Source of the DNA: Epiperipatus broadwayi
Taxonomy: Eukaryota; Onychophora; Udeonychophora; Euonychophora; Peripatidae
Length of the DNA stretch: 64,000 nucleotides
Assembly (NCBI GenBank): GCA_028023455.1
Contig: JAQFVV010006637.1
Coordinates: 498,001-562,000 of the forward strand
Direction of reading: 5' to 3'
Position 1 is the stretch's first letter. The number at the start of each line of letters is the position of its first letter. Positions 46,356-59,165 of the stretch are shown piece by piece. Under the pieces are notes generated by a model, which saw only the letters and a list, made by a program, of their open reading frames with translations, was not told the origin of the DNA and did no database searches. The translations under genes and the position numbers were made by a program.

Positions 46356-47116
46356 AAGATAAAATGTAGATATAAAAATTAAAAGATGAAGTTAATATTA
46401 TGATAAATAGATTTTAAAAATTGAATAATAGATTTTTATCATAGAAAAAATTGAATAATAAAGACAAAATGAAGATGATAATAATTTAGGTAGTATAATC
46501 ACAATAAAAGAAGTTTAAAAAATACAACTGAAAAGGATATCGTTTTTATAAAATCCAATAAAAGCAAAAAAAATGGTTTTAATAAACAAAAAATAATATA
46601 TTGAAAAGTGAATAAAAATTAATTTTTTTTATGAAAAGTAAAAATATGACACTAAATTAAAAAATTAAAAAATGTATAAATTAATAAAACGAATATATGA
46701 TAAAATATTTCTACATGTAGGGAATAGAAATTATGTTACAGCAAAAATTTATGGAGCATCCAAAAATTTTAAAGAGATGCTACTAACATCAGTAATTAAT
46801 GTAACAAACTTATATTTTGACTGAATATTAAAATGGCTACAAAGAATATTTTTTAAAAATATGTTTCGTTCTTAGATTAAAAACCGTAAAGATTTGATAA
46901 GAGAATTTAAAGACAAACTAAACCAATATAGTAATGATAACACTAATAAAACTAGATATAATACCAATATACACCAATATCAAGGAGATAAAGCCATAAA
47001 ATTCGCAATTAATAGATATAAAAGTAATAAAAACAAAGAAGTGGAAATACAAATTAAAAAATTGATTGAATTATGGAAATTTGTTATAAAGAAATAACAT
47101 TTGAATTTAATGGAGA
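46353..47116. other. AT-rich DNA between (TA)n tracts
   Basis: Very A-rich sequence. A 67-codon plus-strand frame at 46,894-47,097 is lysine- and asparagine-rich and shows no family motif. This block may be decayed LINE sequence, but I cannot align it. Confidence 0.45.
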
Positions 47117-47164
47117 TTATTATAAACTACAAGAAGGATTATAATGGAAAGAGCATTAAGTGAA

Positions 47165-47170
47165 ATTCTA

Positions 47171-47240
<70 letters not shown>
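47165..47240. repeat. (TA)n microsatellite at the RTE 5' edge
   Basis: About 70 bp of TA immediately precedes the RTE 5' end. The mirrored position on the right arm has only a short TA stretch (about 63,929-63,940). Confidence 0.92.
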
Positions 47241-47242
<2 letters not shown>

Positions 47243-47677
47243 TGGCTGCAGAAAGGAGTTTGCTATTAACTGAAAGGAGACCCTTTGATTCCTCTTGGAG
47301 GCCTTAAAGGAACCGAGCAGGGCAAATTCCTAATGTCCACTCCATACGTTCTTGTCGTTGCAGCTGTTATTACTATGTGATTATTCTTATAGTATACGAA
47401 CATGGATGGGCTGCTTACCAACACGCATTAGCCAGCGTGGTGAGTTTATTGGCTTTTTACCTGTGAGTTTAAGATCAAGAAACACCATGGTCTTTCTTCT
47501 CAGTGCCTGATAAGGCAGAATGAATGTTTGTGTAAATGATAAATATTTTTCCAATACATATATACAATTATGACAGACAAAAATAAAGCATGGCCCTTAT
47601 TCCCAGGAGGCTGTAAAGTTACCAACCAAGGCAGTGGTTGGTGACCGAAGGCGGAGGGTGCTAAGAATTCCCTGATT

Positions 47678-48682
47678 GTGGACCCAGGCTGCCATTTCAT
47701 GACGACTTTTTATTTAGGTACTTACAACTGCAGATCACTTTCAAGTGAAGGAAGATTGCAAGAATTAGAAGAAGAACTGTCTTATATTAAATGGGACATT
47801 ATTGGACTTTGTGAAGTTAGAAGAAAAGGAGAAGAAACAATTGATTTAAAAAGTGGACATATACTCTATTATAAAGGCACACATATTGGAAATACAAGTG
47901 GAGTAGGATTCATTATAAATAAAAAGTGGAAGAACAATATTGTGGAGATTGGTGGTGTATCAGACAGAGTGGCAAGATTAGTTATACAACTTAATAGCAG
48001 ATACCAAATGCAGATAATTCAGGTTTATGCCCCAACAAGTTCTCATAGTGATGAAGTAGTAGAAGATTTTTATATGGATGTACAAAAGGCTTTTGATCAG
48101 AGTAAACAACATTTTAAAATTATTATGGGAGACTTTAATGCTAGAATTGGTAGATACATGAAAGATGAAATTGCTGTAGGTAATTTTGGTTATGGTAATA
48201 GAAATGAGAGAGGATATAGACTTGTGGAGTTTGCAGAAAAAGAAAAACTTTATATTATGAATTCATTTTTTGAGAAAAATGTTAAAAGGAAATGGACATG
48301 GAAGCATCCAAATGAAGGTACAGCAGAATTGGATTATATTTTGACTAACAGAAAATTCATATTTCAAGATTGTAATGTTCTTAATAAATTTAACACAGGA
48401 AGTGATCATCGATTAGTAAGGTGTAGGTTACGTGTTAATGTAAAACTAGAGAGACAAAAATTATTAAGAAAAACAATATTTACAGTTGATATTCCTAATC
48501 TTCAGAAACATTCTAATGAATTTAAATTAGAACTTACAAATAGGTTTCAAGTGTTAGGAGATTTTGAACATGATACAGATTTGAATGAAATTAATATGAA
48601 AATAACTGATACACTTTTAAAAACTGCAACAAACATAGCTGGTAGAAAAAAGCAGCAATTGACTAATAAAAATTTCTACTGA
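47678..48682 (+). pseudogene. RTE endonuclease domain
   Basis: 334-codon frame. Motifs of the apurinic-endonuclease fold appear in order: TYNCRSLSSEGRL, GLCEVRRKGEE (catalytic E), QVYAPTSSHSD, IMGDFNARIG (D and N), TWKHPNEGTAELDYIL and GSDHRLVRC (catalytic H). It nicks target DNA so that the 3' end primes reverse transcription. All catalytic positions look present. The frame stops at KNFY because of a one-base frameshift; the protein continues as STETREFMKKRRNRK in the next frame. Confidence 0.9.
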
Positions 48683-50510
48683 GACTAGAGAATTTATGAA
48701 GAAAAGAAGGAATAGGAAGATATACAAAAATGATGTGTTAAAAAGAATTGAATATCTCGAATTTTGTAAAATGGTACGGAAAAGAGTTGAAAATGATATA
48801 AGAAAGTATAACTGTGAAATAGCAAGGAAAGCTGTAGAAGAAAATAAAAGTCTCAAAAATGTTAAATAACATTTTGGTATTGGTAAGAAATTTATATCTG
48901 CAATAAGAAAAAAAGTTGGAATTATTACTAAAAAGAGAGATGACATCATGAAATTGGTAGAAGATTTTTATCAAGAATTATATAATAATAAAGAACAAGT
49001 ACCTCCTATATCTTCCGAATTGCCCAGAATTTTAAATGAAGAAGTGAGACATGCAATTAAGTGTATGAAGAAAGGAAAGGCTCCAGGAAATGATGGAATT
49101 ATAATTGATATATTAAAAGAAGCAGGTGAAGAAATAGAAACAATTTTAGCAAAGTTATATACCAAATGTCCAAATGATAAAGATGTACCAGAAGATTGGA
49201 AGAATGCGATAATAATATTAATATTTAAAAAAGGTGATAAAGAAGATATTAGAAATTACAGACCTATCAGCCTTTTATCAGTTTTATATAAAATTTTTAC
49301 CAAGATAATTACAACTCGTCTACAGAGAACTTTGGATTTCCACCAACCAAGAGAACAAGCTGGATTTAAAAGTGGTTTTAGTACAATAGATCATATCCAG
49401 GTATTGAGAGAAGTCATAGAAAGGACAAACGAATATGAGTTGTAAATGACGTTTTGGATTTGTAGATTATGAAAAGGCATTTGATTCTATACACATTTCT
49501 TCAGTGATTAAAGCATTGGATCATCAAGGTATAGATCCAGGATATTGTCATATTTTAAAGAATATTTATAAAAATGCAACAGCAACAATTAGATTACATA
49601 ATGATACTGGAAAAATCAACATTGAGAAAGGTGTAAGACAAGGTGACTCCATATCTCCAAAACTCTTTACAGCAGTGCTGCAAGAAGTATTTTGTGGATT
49701 AAAATGGGAAACTAAAGGAGTGAAAGTAAATGGAGAGTATTTAAGTCATTTAGATTTCGCAGATGATGTAGTTGTTTTTGCAAATAATGCTTCAGAGCTG
49801 CAGGAAATGTTGCAGGAGTTAACAGTTGAAAGTAGAAAAAGTAGGACTAAAGATAAATGTTAAAAAGACTAAAGTAATGTTTAATCGATTTGCTCAAAAT
49901 ATGAAAATAAAGATTGATTATGAAGAATTAGAAGAAGTTAACAGTTACAAATACCTTGGTCAGATTATTAATACAGATGGAAACATAATGGAGGAAATTA
50001 ATCATAGAATTAAACTTGGTTGGAGTGCTTTTGGTAGAAATAACTTGATACTAAAAGGAAATATGCCTATGTGTTTGAAAAGGATGGTTTTTAACAAATA
50101 TGTTTTACCAGTTCTTACTTATGGATCTGAGACTTGGACACTTAATAGAAGAGCAATACAGAGACTTCAGACCACTCAAAGGAGTATGGAGAGGTGTATG
50201 TTGGGAGTAACAAGAAGAGATCGAAAACGCAATGTATGGGTAAGACAACAAACAGGTGTTACTGACCTTATTGAAAAAATTAAAAGATTGAAATGGAGTT
50301 TGGGCTGGACATATTGCTAGAAGAGATGATAACAGATGGACAATTTTCAACTGGATTCCAAGAGATTGTAAAAGACCCAGAAAGAGACCACATGTGATAT
50401 GGATGGATGAAATAAGAAAATGTGCAGGGGTGTTGTGGTGAAGAGAAGCTAAAGATCGGAGAAGATGGATTAAACTTGGAGAGACCTTCATCCTGCAGTG
50501 GAATGATAAT
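48683..50510 (+). pseudogene. RTE reverse transcriptase and C-terminal region
   Basis: Segments in shifting frames carry [39 protein letters not shown] (partly out of frame near 49,460), GVRQGDSISPKLF and HLDFADDVVVFA, the FADD catalytic box. NSYKYLGQII and the C-terminal RDRKRNVWVRQQTGVTDL follow. A TAA interrupts the linker near 48,869, and frame changes occur near 49,445, 49,840 and 50,300. The RT catalytic residues are intact but the frame is broken, so no full protein can be made from this copy. Confidence 0.88.
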
Positions 50511-50945
50511 GGTTGATGATGATGATGATATATATCATAGAAGTATTAATGATGAATAGTAAAAATGGTCTCATTTTTATAATAAAAAAGTTGTTGATAA
50601 CTATCCGATAAACATAAAATTTACAACCAAAAAAAGAAAGAAAATAAATTGGCATATTTAGATATTATGTTAATAAAATCACATACTAATGTTAAATGTA
50701 TGCTAGAAACATCATACATAAAAAAAACTACTAAATGGAAATCAAGTATGAATAAAAAGTATAAAATACAGAATGTAAGTTCAAGAATATTTACAACTAT
50801 AAATTATTGTTCAAATAAGGAAGATTATAGTAGCAAGTAGAATTAATAGTTAATGAATTAAAAAATAATGATTATCTAATAAAGACTATAAAAGATAATA
50901 TAAACTGTTAGAATAAAGTTTTAATAATAACAAAAAAAATAATAT

Positions 50946-51276
50946 TATGTGATCACCATTTCTTATGCTTGCTCAAGCTGTTAAAACAGGCAAAACTGTC
51001 CATACAATAGTGCCACTCAGTGCAAGCCAGAGTAAAATTGGATGCTAGAAGGTTTGTCCATAAAATCCCTATCTAGTGCCTAGTTATCCAATATCCCCAG
51101 ACTAGTTTCTAGTTTGTGGCTCCACACTGATGAAAGCCACAAGCTAGAAACTAGTCTGGGGATATTGGATGAGTAGGCACTAAATAGGGATTTTATGCAC
51201 AAACCTTCTTACATCTATTGATTGCAATGGCTCACACTGGATGGTGCTACTATATGGAAAATTTTGCCTGTTTTAT
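50946..51276. mobile_element. Foldback/MITE copy B (left arm)
   Basis: Begins with GATCACCATTTCTTATGCTT, then AAAACAGGCAAAACTG, and ends AATTTTGCCTGTTTTA. An inner hairpin (TAGTTTCTAGTTTGTGGC and its mirror) is centred near 51,123. Mirrored at 59,885-60,215. Confidence 0.8.
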
Positions 51277-52020
51277 GAAAATAATAATAATAAACATAAA
51301 CACATAAAAGATAAGTATATAGATATAAAAACTTACAACAATAATATTGTAAAAAATATAAAATTATCAGTATAATTAGTAAAAAATTTAATAATAAATT
51401 AAAATATAAAATAATAAATAAAAAGAAAATAAATATAATGAAAATATAAAAAATGATATAAATAAGGTACATAAAATTGAATACGAAATATGTTAAACAA
51501 ACAATGTCAGAAATAGTTATGTAAGTGAAACAAAAAATTCTACTTGAGCCCAACACAAATATGATAAAAGGTCAATTATTTATTTATATTCACTAGAGAC
51601 AGGACATAAGTTTGAAAATATATAGCATAAAAATGATTTGTAGTAGCAATAATAAAAGAGATAGAAAAATTAAAAAAGCAATCATAATTAATATATATTA
51701 TCTCACATTAAATAAATGTATAAACTAAAAATAGAATAAAAAATAGTTTTTAAAAATAATCATAGAAGGGAATATATAAGACATTTTAAATTTTTTCAGT
51801 AGAAAATTGTTAGTCATTGACAAGAGTAAGAATATATATAAAAAGAAATAAAAAGTTGTGAAAAATATAGAAATGTATAATTATATTAAAGTAATCAATG
51901 TATGATTAAAACTATAATGGAATAATTAAAATGATAAAAATAAATTAAATTATTAAAAAGTTTAAAAATTATATATATATATGATAAACAAAAATGCAAG
52001 TTAAAAAACTTGCTAACGCT
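51277..52020. other. AT-rich palindrome-arm DNA, left
   Basis: Simple AT-rich sequence. The frame at 51,215-51,556 (minus) and its mirror at 59,603-59,944 (plus) look protein-like (hydrophobic, Y/I/F-rich), but this is the expected translation of AT-rich DNA and is duplicated only because the arms are. Confidence 0.5.
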
Positions 52021-52029
52021 TGTATTTAT

Positions 52030-52448
52030 GTCCACAGATGGCGTTCTACCAAAAACGCCCATCAAGCATATGTTTTGTTTACATAAACGTCAGAGTAGTT
52101 AGTATTCACTATCTCTAACTATAATTCCACTTTCAGATCATGATTCAAGCTATTTGCTATCGTCAGTGAAAGACAGGAATAAAGAAACTAGATCTAAATA
52201 CAAACTCTGAGCGTTTGTCTAAAAAATTCACGCTTGCGAGCTGAATAGAAATTGTTTCATAAACGCTCAGAGTTTGTATTTAGATCTAGTTTCTTTATTC
52301 CTGTCTTTCACTGACGATAGCAAATAGCTTGAAATCATGATCTGAAAGTGGAATTATAGTTAGAGATAGTGAATACTAACTACTCTGACGTTTATGTAAA
52401 CAAAACATACGCTTGATGGGCGTTTTTGGTAGAACGCCATCTGTGGAC
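52030..52448. repeat. Large near-perfect hairpin, ~190-bp arms
   Basis: The left arm (52,030-52,218) and right arm (about 52,258-52,448) are almost perfectly complementary, through TGGCGTTCTACCAAAAACGC, GACAGGAATAAAGAAACTAG and CAAACTCTGAGCGTTT. The loop is about 40 bp. Its ends resemble the hairpin at 46,041-46,299. The matching place on the right palindrome arm holds only a mutated half. Confidence 0.9.
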
Positions 52449-52623
52449 AAATATATATATATATAACAACTTGTACAAAAGAAATCAAATAAAAATAAGA
52501 ATTGTTAAAAATATATAAAGGTATATAATTATTGTGTTTATTAAAATATTTGTATTCTGTCAAATGCCTTATAAAGGATATTATATATAATGCATTATAT
52601 AATTATAATTGTTTATTAAACCA

Positions 52624-53118
52624 CTAAAAATCACTCTCCACACAGTAGTGCCACTCAGTCCAAACCAGAGTAATCAATGGATGCTAGAAGGCTTGTGCAT
52701 AAAATCCCTATCTAATGCCTACTCATACAATATCCCCAGACTAGTTTCTAGCTTGTGGCTTTCATCAATGAGGAGTCTTGGATCTGAGAGCACTGCACCT
52801 AGATCTTAGGATCTAAGCAACCCTCTAGCAACCACCTTTTACCTCTACTTAACTACAAAACCATGAAATAAAATTGAAAACACAATAATATTTTCAATCC
52901 AAGCTAACTGGAGGATTTTGGCATTAGATCCGAAGATCTAGGTGCAGTACTCTCAGATCCAAGGCTCATCACTGATGAAATCCACAAGCTAGAAATTAGT
53001 TTCTGGGGATATGAGTAGACACTAGATAGGGATTTCATGCACAAGCCTTTGGCATCCATTGATTATTCTGGCTTTCACTGACTGGCACTACTGGAGAGTT
53101 TTTGCCTGTTTTTATAAT
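52624..53118. mobile_element. Foldback/MITE copy C (left arm)
   Basis: Ends carry CACTCTCCACACAGTAGTGC and its mirror ACTACTGGAGAGTTTTTGCC. The interior has AGATCTTAGGATCTAAGC and its counterpart near 52,935. It is mirrored at 58,280-58,762. Confidence 0.8.
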
Positions 53119-53792
53119 TGTTTATGTATGTATAAATATGTACTAATTATATTGTCATATACATTTAAATATTTATAGCTCTGATGAAGGCTGCTGGTCA
53201 CTTGAAACCATAAGAAAATATCAAGAAATAAATTTCTATTTGATTGCATTGTAAAAAATAATCAAAAGAAGGTTATCCAATTAATGAATAATGTTTCTGT
53301 AGTGCAATTTTCACTACATCACTCTCATGCAAGGTAGAGACTGTATATCCGATTTTTAACACCTTATGTAAGGCTGTAATAATAAAACTATAACCAAAAA
53401 AATATGAAAAAATATGTATGGTCCACCAAGATGCACATTTTCATGCTGAACCAGCACTCACCAGATGGCCCAGGTTACTTTCTTATATACCTACCTTTAT
53501 TATTGTTCAGTATATATACTATACATGGGGAAATTACTACAGTTTAATTGATATGTGTTGGACTTCCTGTCTCTCACAATTTTTTGACACAAATCAATTG
53601 ATAGACGTATATTAATAATTTTTATTAGTCATTCATTAGAATAGAGATTATCCATTTAATAAATAATATACACCAAGTAAGAGAGATTAGGAATTTGATT
53701 AAATTTTTTCATACTTGAAATAGTAAAATATACAATTTATTCACACCTACAGAAAATTATAAGAAGATAATAAAATATAATGATAAACATTA
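53119..53792. other. Palindrome-arm DNA with a possible element terminus
   Basis: CTCTGATGAAGGCTGCTGGT followed by CACTTGAAACCATAAG (53,182-53,218) reads like the 3' end of a Penelope-type or SINE element ('GATGAAGGC...GAAAC...' signature). No ORF. The block is mirrored at 57,613-58,265. Confidence 0.45.
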
Positions 53793-56700
53793 CATGATCA
53801 CCATTTCTTAGGCTTGCTTCTAACTGTTGTTAAAACAGGCAAACTCACTATATGTATTGCCACACCCAGCAAGCTAGAGTAATCAATGGATGCCAGAAGG
53901 CTTGTGCATAAATTCCCCATATAGTGCCTACTCATCCAATATCCCTAGACTAGTTTCTGGCTTGTGGCCTTTGTCAATGATGAGCCTTAGATCTGAGAGC
54001 ACTGCACCTAGATCTTAGGATCTAAAGCAACCATCTAACAGCCACCTTTTATCTGTATAACGGGACGATCCTTTTCAGGACTAGAGGAAGTCGCATCTAG
54101 CTATAGTCGGACTTTGAGTCTTCTTATAGAATGCCATGGATGATGTAATTTAAAATACAATCCAATTCACTCCTCTATTAATAACCTCGTTACTCTCGGA
54201 ATTCGAGCTCAGAGTAGAAATTTGCAATCGACTCTCTTCAGGCATTTCCACAAATATCCCATAGTAATAATAAATTTAATATAAGCTATATATAACTTCT
54301 TTATAAATATTAAATCACTAAGTTGATTTAACATATATATGCATGAGTATGTATATTTATAAATATTGGTTTTATAAAACGACTAAATAAAATAAACAAA
54401 CGAGACCTGTTTAATTTTGAAATCAAGTTTAACACATTTTAATCAGTAATAAAAAACAAAATATTATCACATAAAAACATTAAAATTTAGAATTATAATG
54501 TGTGCTTATATACACTAATAAATTATTTAATATTCAAAAAAAAAAATAATGTAATCATTTACATATATAATAAATACACATGACACATTATAAATCTACC
54601 TATTGTGTCATTAAAATAATTCAGTGTGTGTTGTATGTTTATATACGATAACATCCATTCACACTAGATTAATAATAGAATGTATTCTGATATTAGTTAT
54701 GTATGTTTAAAAATATATTATGTTAAATGTCATGTAAGATTCAATTTGGAATATAATAAAACTTACTTCCAAATTGAAATAATTTAAAAACATTTACCTT
54801 AGTCAGCTGTCATTTCCATCAGAGTATATATCAATATCTAAATTTTATTAAATAAAAATAAAAAAAAATAAAGTGTTCATCTTATCAGTTCTCCACTTTA
54901 ATATACGAAGTAATTTTCTAAGTAAATATAATTATCCACAAAGGAAATAAAGTTTAAGAGTTCTTAAATTATACAATGAAGTAATCCAAGACGAGAAAGA
55001 ATACGGTTTTATATCCCTCCTTAGACGAAATAAAATGATGATGAATGTTGAAACATAAGCTCATTGATCATCCTTCTCGAGGCAATCCAGATATTCATTC
55101 TTTAAATATTTATGTAGTAAAATATTTAACACTCTTCAATATAATACTCCAGTATTAAAGAAGCTTTTTAAATGAGAATTACGACGATTATATTTTAGGT
55201 ATTGATTAAGTAGGAATTTTACATATTCGGGTTTAAAATATCAGTAGAAATTTTTGGCATAAATTATTTAGCCAAAGAACATCTTTATAAATTTTTGTCT
55301 TCTTAAATTTATATTTTTGTAAGCTCATTTCGAAGACGTTGATAACTTTTATAACCTTGTTAAATTCAATGATTATTTTTTTATAGTTCTTTATAACATT
55401 CAAAGGCAGTAAATCAATTACTTGAAGCAGGTTTTAAAATATTGAATCTTCCTTTTTAACTTTTCTTAAATGTGTTCTAAATTCGAACACATTTAAGTTT
55501 ACAAACGTAGTTCTTGCCTTGATAACTAAATAGAAGATTATTGTTATAACAAATATTAGTTCGTTTTATACTGATTAATTTCAGCAAGCATATCCATAAC
55601 GCTCACGTTTATGTTAAAATATACAATTGTTTCTAACGTAATATTATTTTTAGTTTGTTACTGATAAAAATGCGTGACATTTGACAAAACCTTAAGTCAA
55701 CATCGCATTTTTATCAGATGAAACAAAGGCAATAAACGTTTGGGATTCATTACAAATTGTATATTTTAAACAATAGAGCGTGAGCGTGATTATGTGATAT
55801 CCTTGCAGAAATTAATCCAGTATAAAAACGAACTAATATTGTTATAACAATACTTCTATTTAGTTATCAAGGCAAGAACTACGTTTGTAAATTTAAATGT
55901 GTTCGAATTTAGAACACATTTAAGAAAAATTAAAAAAAAGAAGATTCAATATTTTAAAACCTGCTTCAAGTAATTAATTTACTGCCTTTGAATATTATAA
56001 AGAACTATAAAAAAATAATCAGTGAATTTAACAAGGTTACAAAAGTTATCAACGTCTTCGAAATGAGCTTTCAAAATATAAATTTAAGAAGACAAAAATT
56101 TATAAAGATGTTTTTTGGCTAAATAATTTATGCCAGAGATTTCTACTGATGTTTTAAACCCGAATATGTAAAGTTATTCCTACTTAATCAATGCCTAAAA
56201 TATAATCGTCGTAATTCTCATTTAAAAAGCTGCTTTAATATTGGAATATTATATTGAAGAAGATGTTAAATATTTTACTACATAAATATTTAAAGAATGA
56301 ATATCTGGATTGCCTCTTCGAAGGATGATCAATGAACTTTATGTTTCAACATTCATCATCATTTTATTTCGTCTAAGGAGGGATATAAAACCGTATTCTT
56401 TCTCGTCTTGGATTACTTCATTGTATAATTTAAGAACTCTTAAACTTTATTTCCTTTGTGGATAATTATATTTACTTAGAAAAATTACTTCCTATATTAA
56501 AGTGGAGAACTGATAAGATGAACACTTTATTTTTTTTTATTTTTATTTAATAAAATTTAGATATTGATATATACTCTGATGGAAATGACAGCTGACTAAG
56601 GTAAATGTTTTTAAATTATTTCAATTTGGAAGTAAGTTTTATTATATTCCAAATTGAATCTTACATGACAATTAACATAATATATTTTTAAACATACATA

Positions 56701-57612
56701 ACTAATATCAGAATACATTCTATTATTAATCTAGTGTGAATGGATGTTATCGTATATAAACATACAACACACACTGAATTATTTTAATGACACAATAGGT
56801 AGATTTATAATGTGTCATGTGTATTTATTATATATGTAAATGATTACATTATTTTTTTTTTTTGAATATTAAATAATTTATTAGTGTATATAAGCACAGA
56901 TTATAATTCTAAATTTTAATGTTTTTATGTGATAATATTTTGCTTTTTATTACTGATTAAAATGTGTTAAACTTGATTTTAAAATTAAACAGGTCTCGTT
57001 TGTTTATTTTATTTAGTCGTTTTATAAAACCAATATTTATAAATATACATACTCATGCATATATATGTTAAATCAACTTAGTGATTTAATATTTATAAAG
57101 AAGTTATATATAGCTTATATTAAATTTATTATTACTATGGGATATTTGTGGAAATGCCTGAAGAGAGTCGATTGCAAATTTCTACTCTGAGCTCGAATTC
57201 CGAGAGTAACGAGGTTATTAATAGAGGAGTGAATTGGATTGTATTTTAAATTACATCATCCATGGCATTCTATAAGAAGACTCAAAGTCCGACTATAGCT
57301 AGATGCGACTTCCTCTAGTCCTGAAAAGGATCGTCCCGTTATACAGATAAAAGGTGGCTGCTAGATGGTTGCATTAGATCCTAAGATCTAGGTGCAGTGC
57401 TCTCAGATCTAAGGCTCATCATTGACAAAGGCCACAAGCCAGAAACTAGTCTAGGGATATTGGATGAGTAGGCACTATATGGGGAATTTATGCACAAGCC
57501 TTCTGGCATCCATTGATTACTCTAGCTTGCTGTGTGTGGCAATACGTATAGTGAGTTTTGCCTGTTTTAACAACAGTTAGAAGCAAGCCTAAGAAATGGT
57601 GATCATGTAATG
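53793..57612. mobile_element. Central foldback element D (3.8 kb) at the palindrome centre
   Basis: The outer ends carry GATCACCATTTCTTAGGCTT and AAAACAGGCAAACTCACT with the same interior blocks as the small family members, but the loop region is expanded into two arms of about 1.6 kb. The centre is at about 55,690 (CTGATAAAAATGCG, about 32 bp spacer, CGCATTTTTATCAG). Outer arm parts look 97 per cent identical or better by eye (a 180-bp block from 54,062 appears identical), while the innermost ~150 bp are near 80 per cent. No ORF above background. Confidence 0.85.
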
Positions 57613-58279
57613 TTTATCATTATATTTTATTATCTTCTTTATAATTTTCTGTAGGTGTGAATAGAATTGTATATTTTACTATTTCAAGTATGAAAAAATT
57701 TAATCAAATTCCTAATCTCTTTTACTTGGTGTATATTATTTATTAAATGGATAATCTCTATTCTAATGAATGACTAATAAAAATTATTAATATACGTCTA
57801 TCAATTGATTTGTGTCAAAATTGTGAGAGCAGGAAGTCCAACACATATCAATTAAACTGTAGTAATTTCCCATGTATAGTATATATACTGAACAATAATA
57901 AAGGTAGGTATATAAAGAAAGTAACCTGGGCCATCTGGTGAGTGCTGGTTCAGCATGAAATGTGCATCTTGGGGATCATACATATTTTTCATATTTTTTT
58001 GGTTATAGTTTTATTATTACAGCCTTACATAAGGTGTTAAAATCGGATATACAGTCTCTACCTTGCATGAGAGTGATGTAGTGAAAATTGCACTACAGAA
58101 ACATTATTCATTAATTGGATAACCTTCTTTGATTATTTTTTACAATGCAATCAAATAGAAATTTATTTCTTGATATTTTCTTATGGTTTCAAGTGACCAG
58201 CAGCCTTCATCAGAGCTATAATATTTAAATGTATATGACAATATAATTAGTACATATTTATACATACATAAACAATTAT

Positions 58280-58762
58280 AAAAACAGGCAAAACTCTCCA
58301 GTAGTGCCAGTCAGTGAAAGCCAGAATAATCAATGGATGCCAAAAGGCTTGTGCATGAAATCCCTATCTAGTGTCTACTCATATCCCCAGACTAATTTCT
58401 AGCTTGTGGATTTCATCAGTGATGAGCCTTGGATCTGAGAGTACTGCACCTAGATCTTCGGATCTAATGCAAATCCTCCAGTAGCTTGGATTGAAAATAT
58501 TATTGTGTTTTCAATTTTATTCTTATGGTTTTGTAAGTTAAGTAGAGGTAAAAGGTGGTTGCTAGAGGGTTGCTTAGATCCTAAGATCTAGGTGCAGTGC
58601 TCTCAGATCCAAGACTCCTCATTGATGATGGCCACAAGCTAGAAACTAGTCTGGGCATATTGGATGAGTAGGCATTAGATAGGGATTTTATGCACAAGCC
58701 TTCTAGCATCCATTGATTACTCTGGCTTGGACTGAGTGGCACTACTGTGTGGAGAGTGATTT
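58280..58762. mobile_element. Foldback/MITE copy C' (right arm)
   Basis: Reverse complement of copy C at 52,624-53,118, with a handful of substitutions and small indels. Confidence 0.8.
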
Positions 58763-58919
58763 TTAGTGGTTTAATAAACAATTATAATTATATAATGCAT
58801 TATATATAATATCCTTTATAAGGCATTTGACAGAATACAAATATTTTAATAAACACAATAATTATATACCTTTATATATTTTTAACAATTCTTATTTTTA
58901 TTTGATTTCTTTTGTACAA

Positions 58920-59165
58920 GTTGTTATATATATATATATTTGTAAATGTTTTGTTTTAAATGAGGTTAGTTTTATATTTTTGATTGATTGTTTTTTGAAA
59001 GAAATAAAAATAATCTAAATAAATTGAGTAGAAACAATTTTATTCTCGGGTGATTTTAGACAACTCAGAGTTTGTATTTAGATCTAGTTTATTTGTTTTG
59101 GTAAATAGTTGAATCATGATCTGAAAGTGGAATTATATTAGAATAGGATTTTTTAAAAAAAGGGG
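58920..59165. repeat. Collapsed right-arm counterpart of the 52.0-kb hairpin
   Basis: Only one half of the hairpin survives (CTCAGAGTTTGTATTTAGAT and ATCATGATCTGAAAGTGGAA are recognisable), surrounded by heavily altered T/G-rich sequence. Flanks on both sides pair well with the left arm. Confidence 0.75.

Larger units (their letters stand above)
47241..50531 (+). mobile_element. Near-full-length RTE-clade LINE (left arm)
   Basis: About 3.3 kb from CATGGCTGCAGAAAGG to a GAT tandem tail. One 5' UTR of about 440 bp is followed by an endonuclease-RT ORF now split by frameshifts. Length, single ORF, endonuclease N-terminus and short-repeat tail fit the RTE clade. It has the same frameshift after the endonuclease and the same stop near 48,869 as the right-arm copy, so the two derive from one inserted copy by inverted duplication and not from two insertions. 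Confidence 0.9.

Noticed and set aside
51215-51556. 113-codon hydrophobic frame and its mirror at 59,603-59,944, resembling a membrane protein
   Set aside because: It is nearly all F, I, L and Y from AT-rich DNA, occurs twice only because of the palindrome, and overlaps a foldback element end.
52609-52809. Open frame inside foldback copy C and its mirror at 58,581-58,781
   Set aside because: It lies wholly in a non-coding foldback family; other family members do not keep the frame open.
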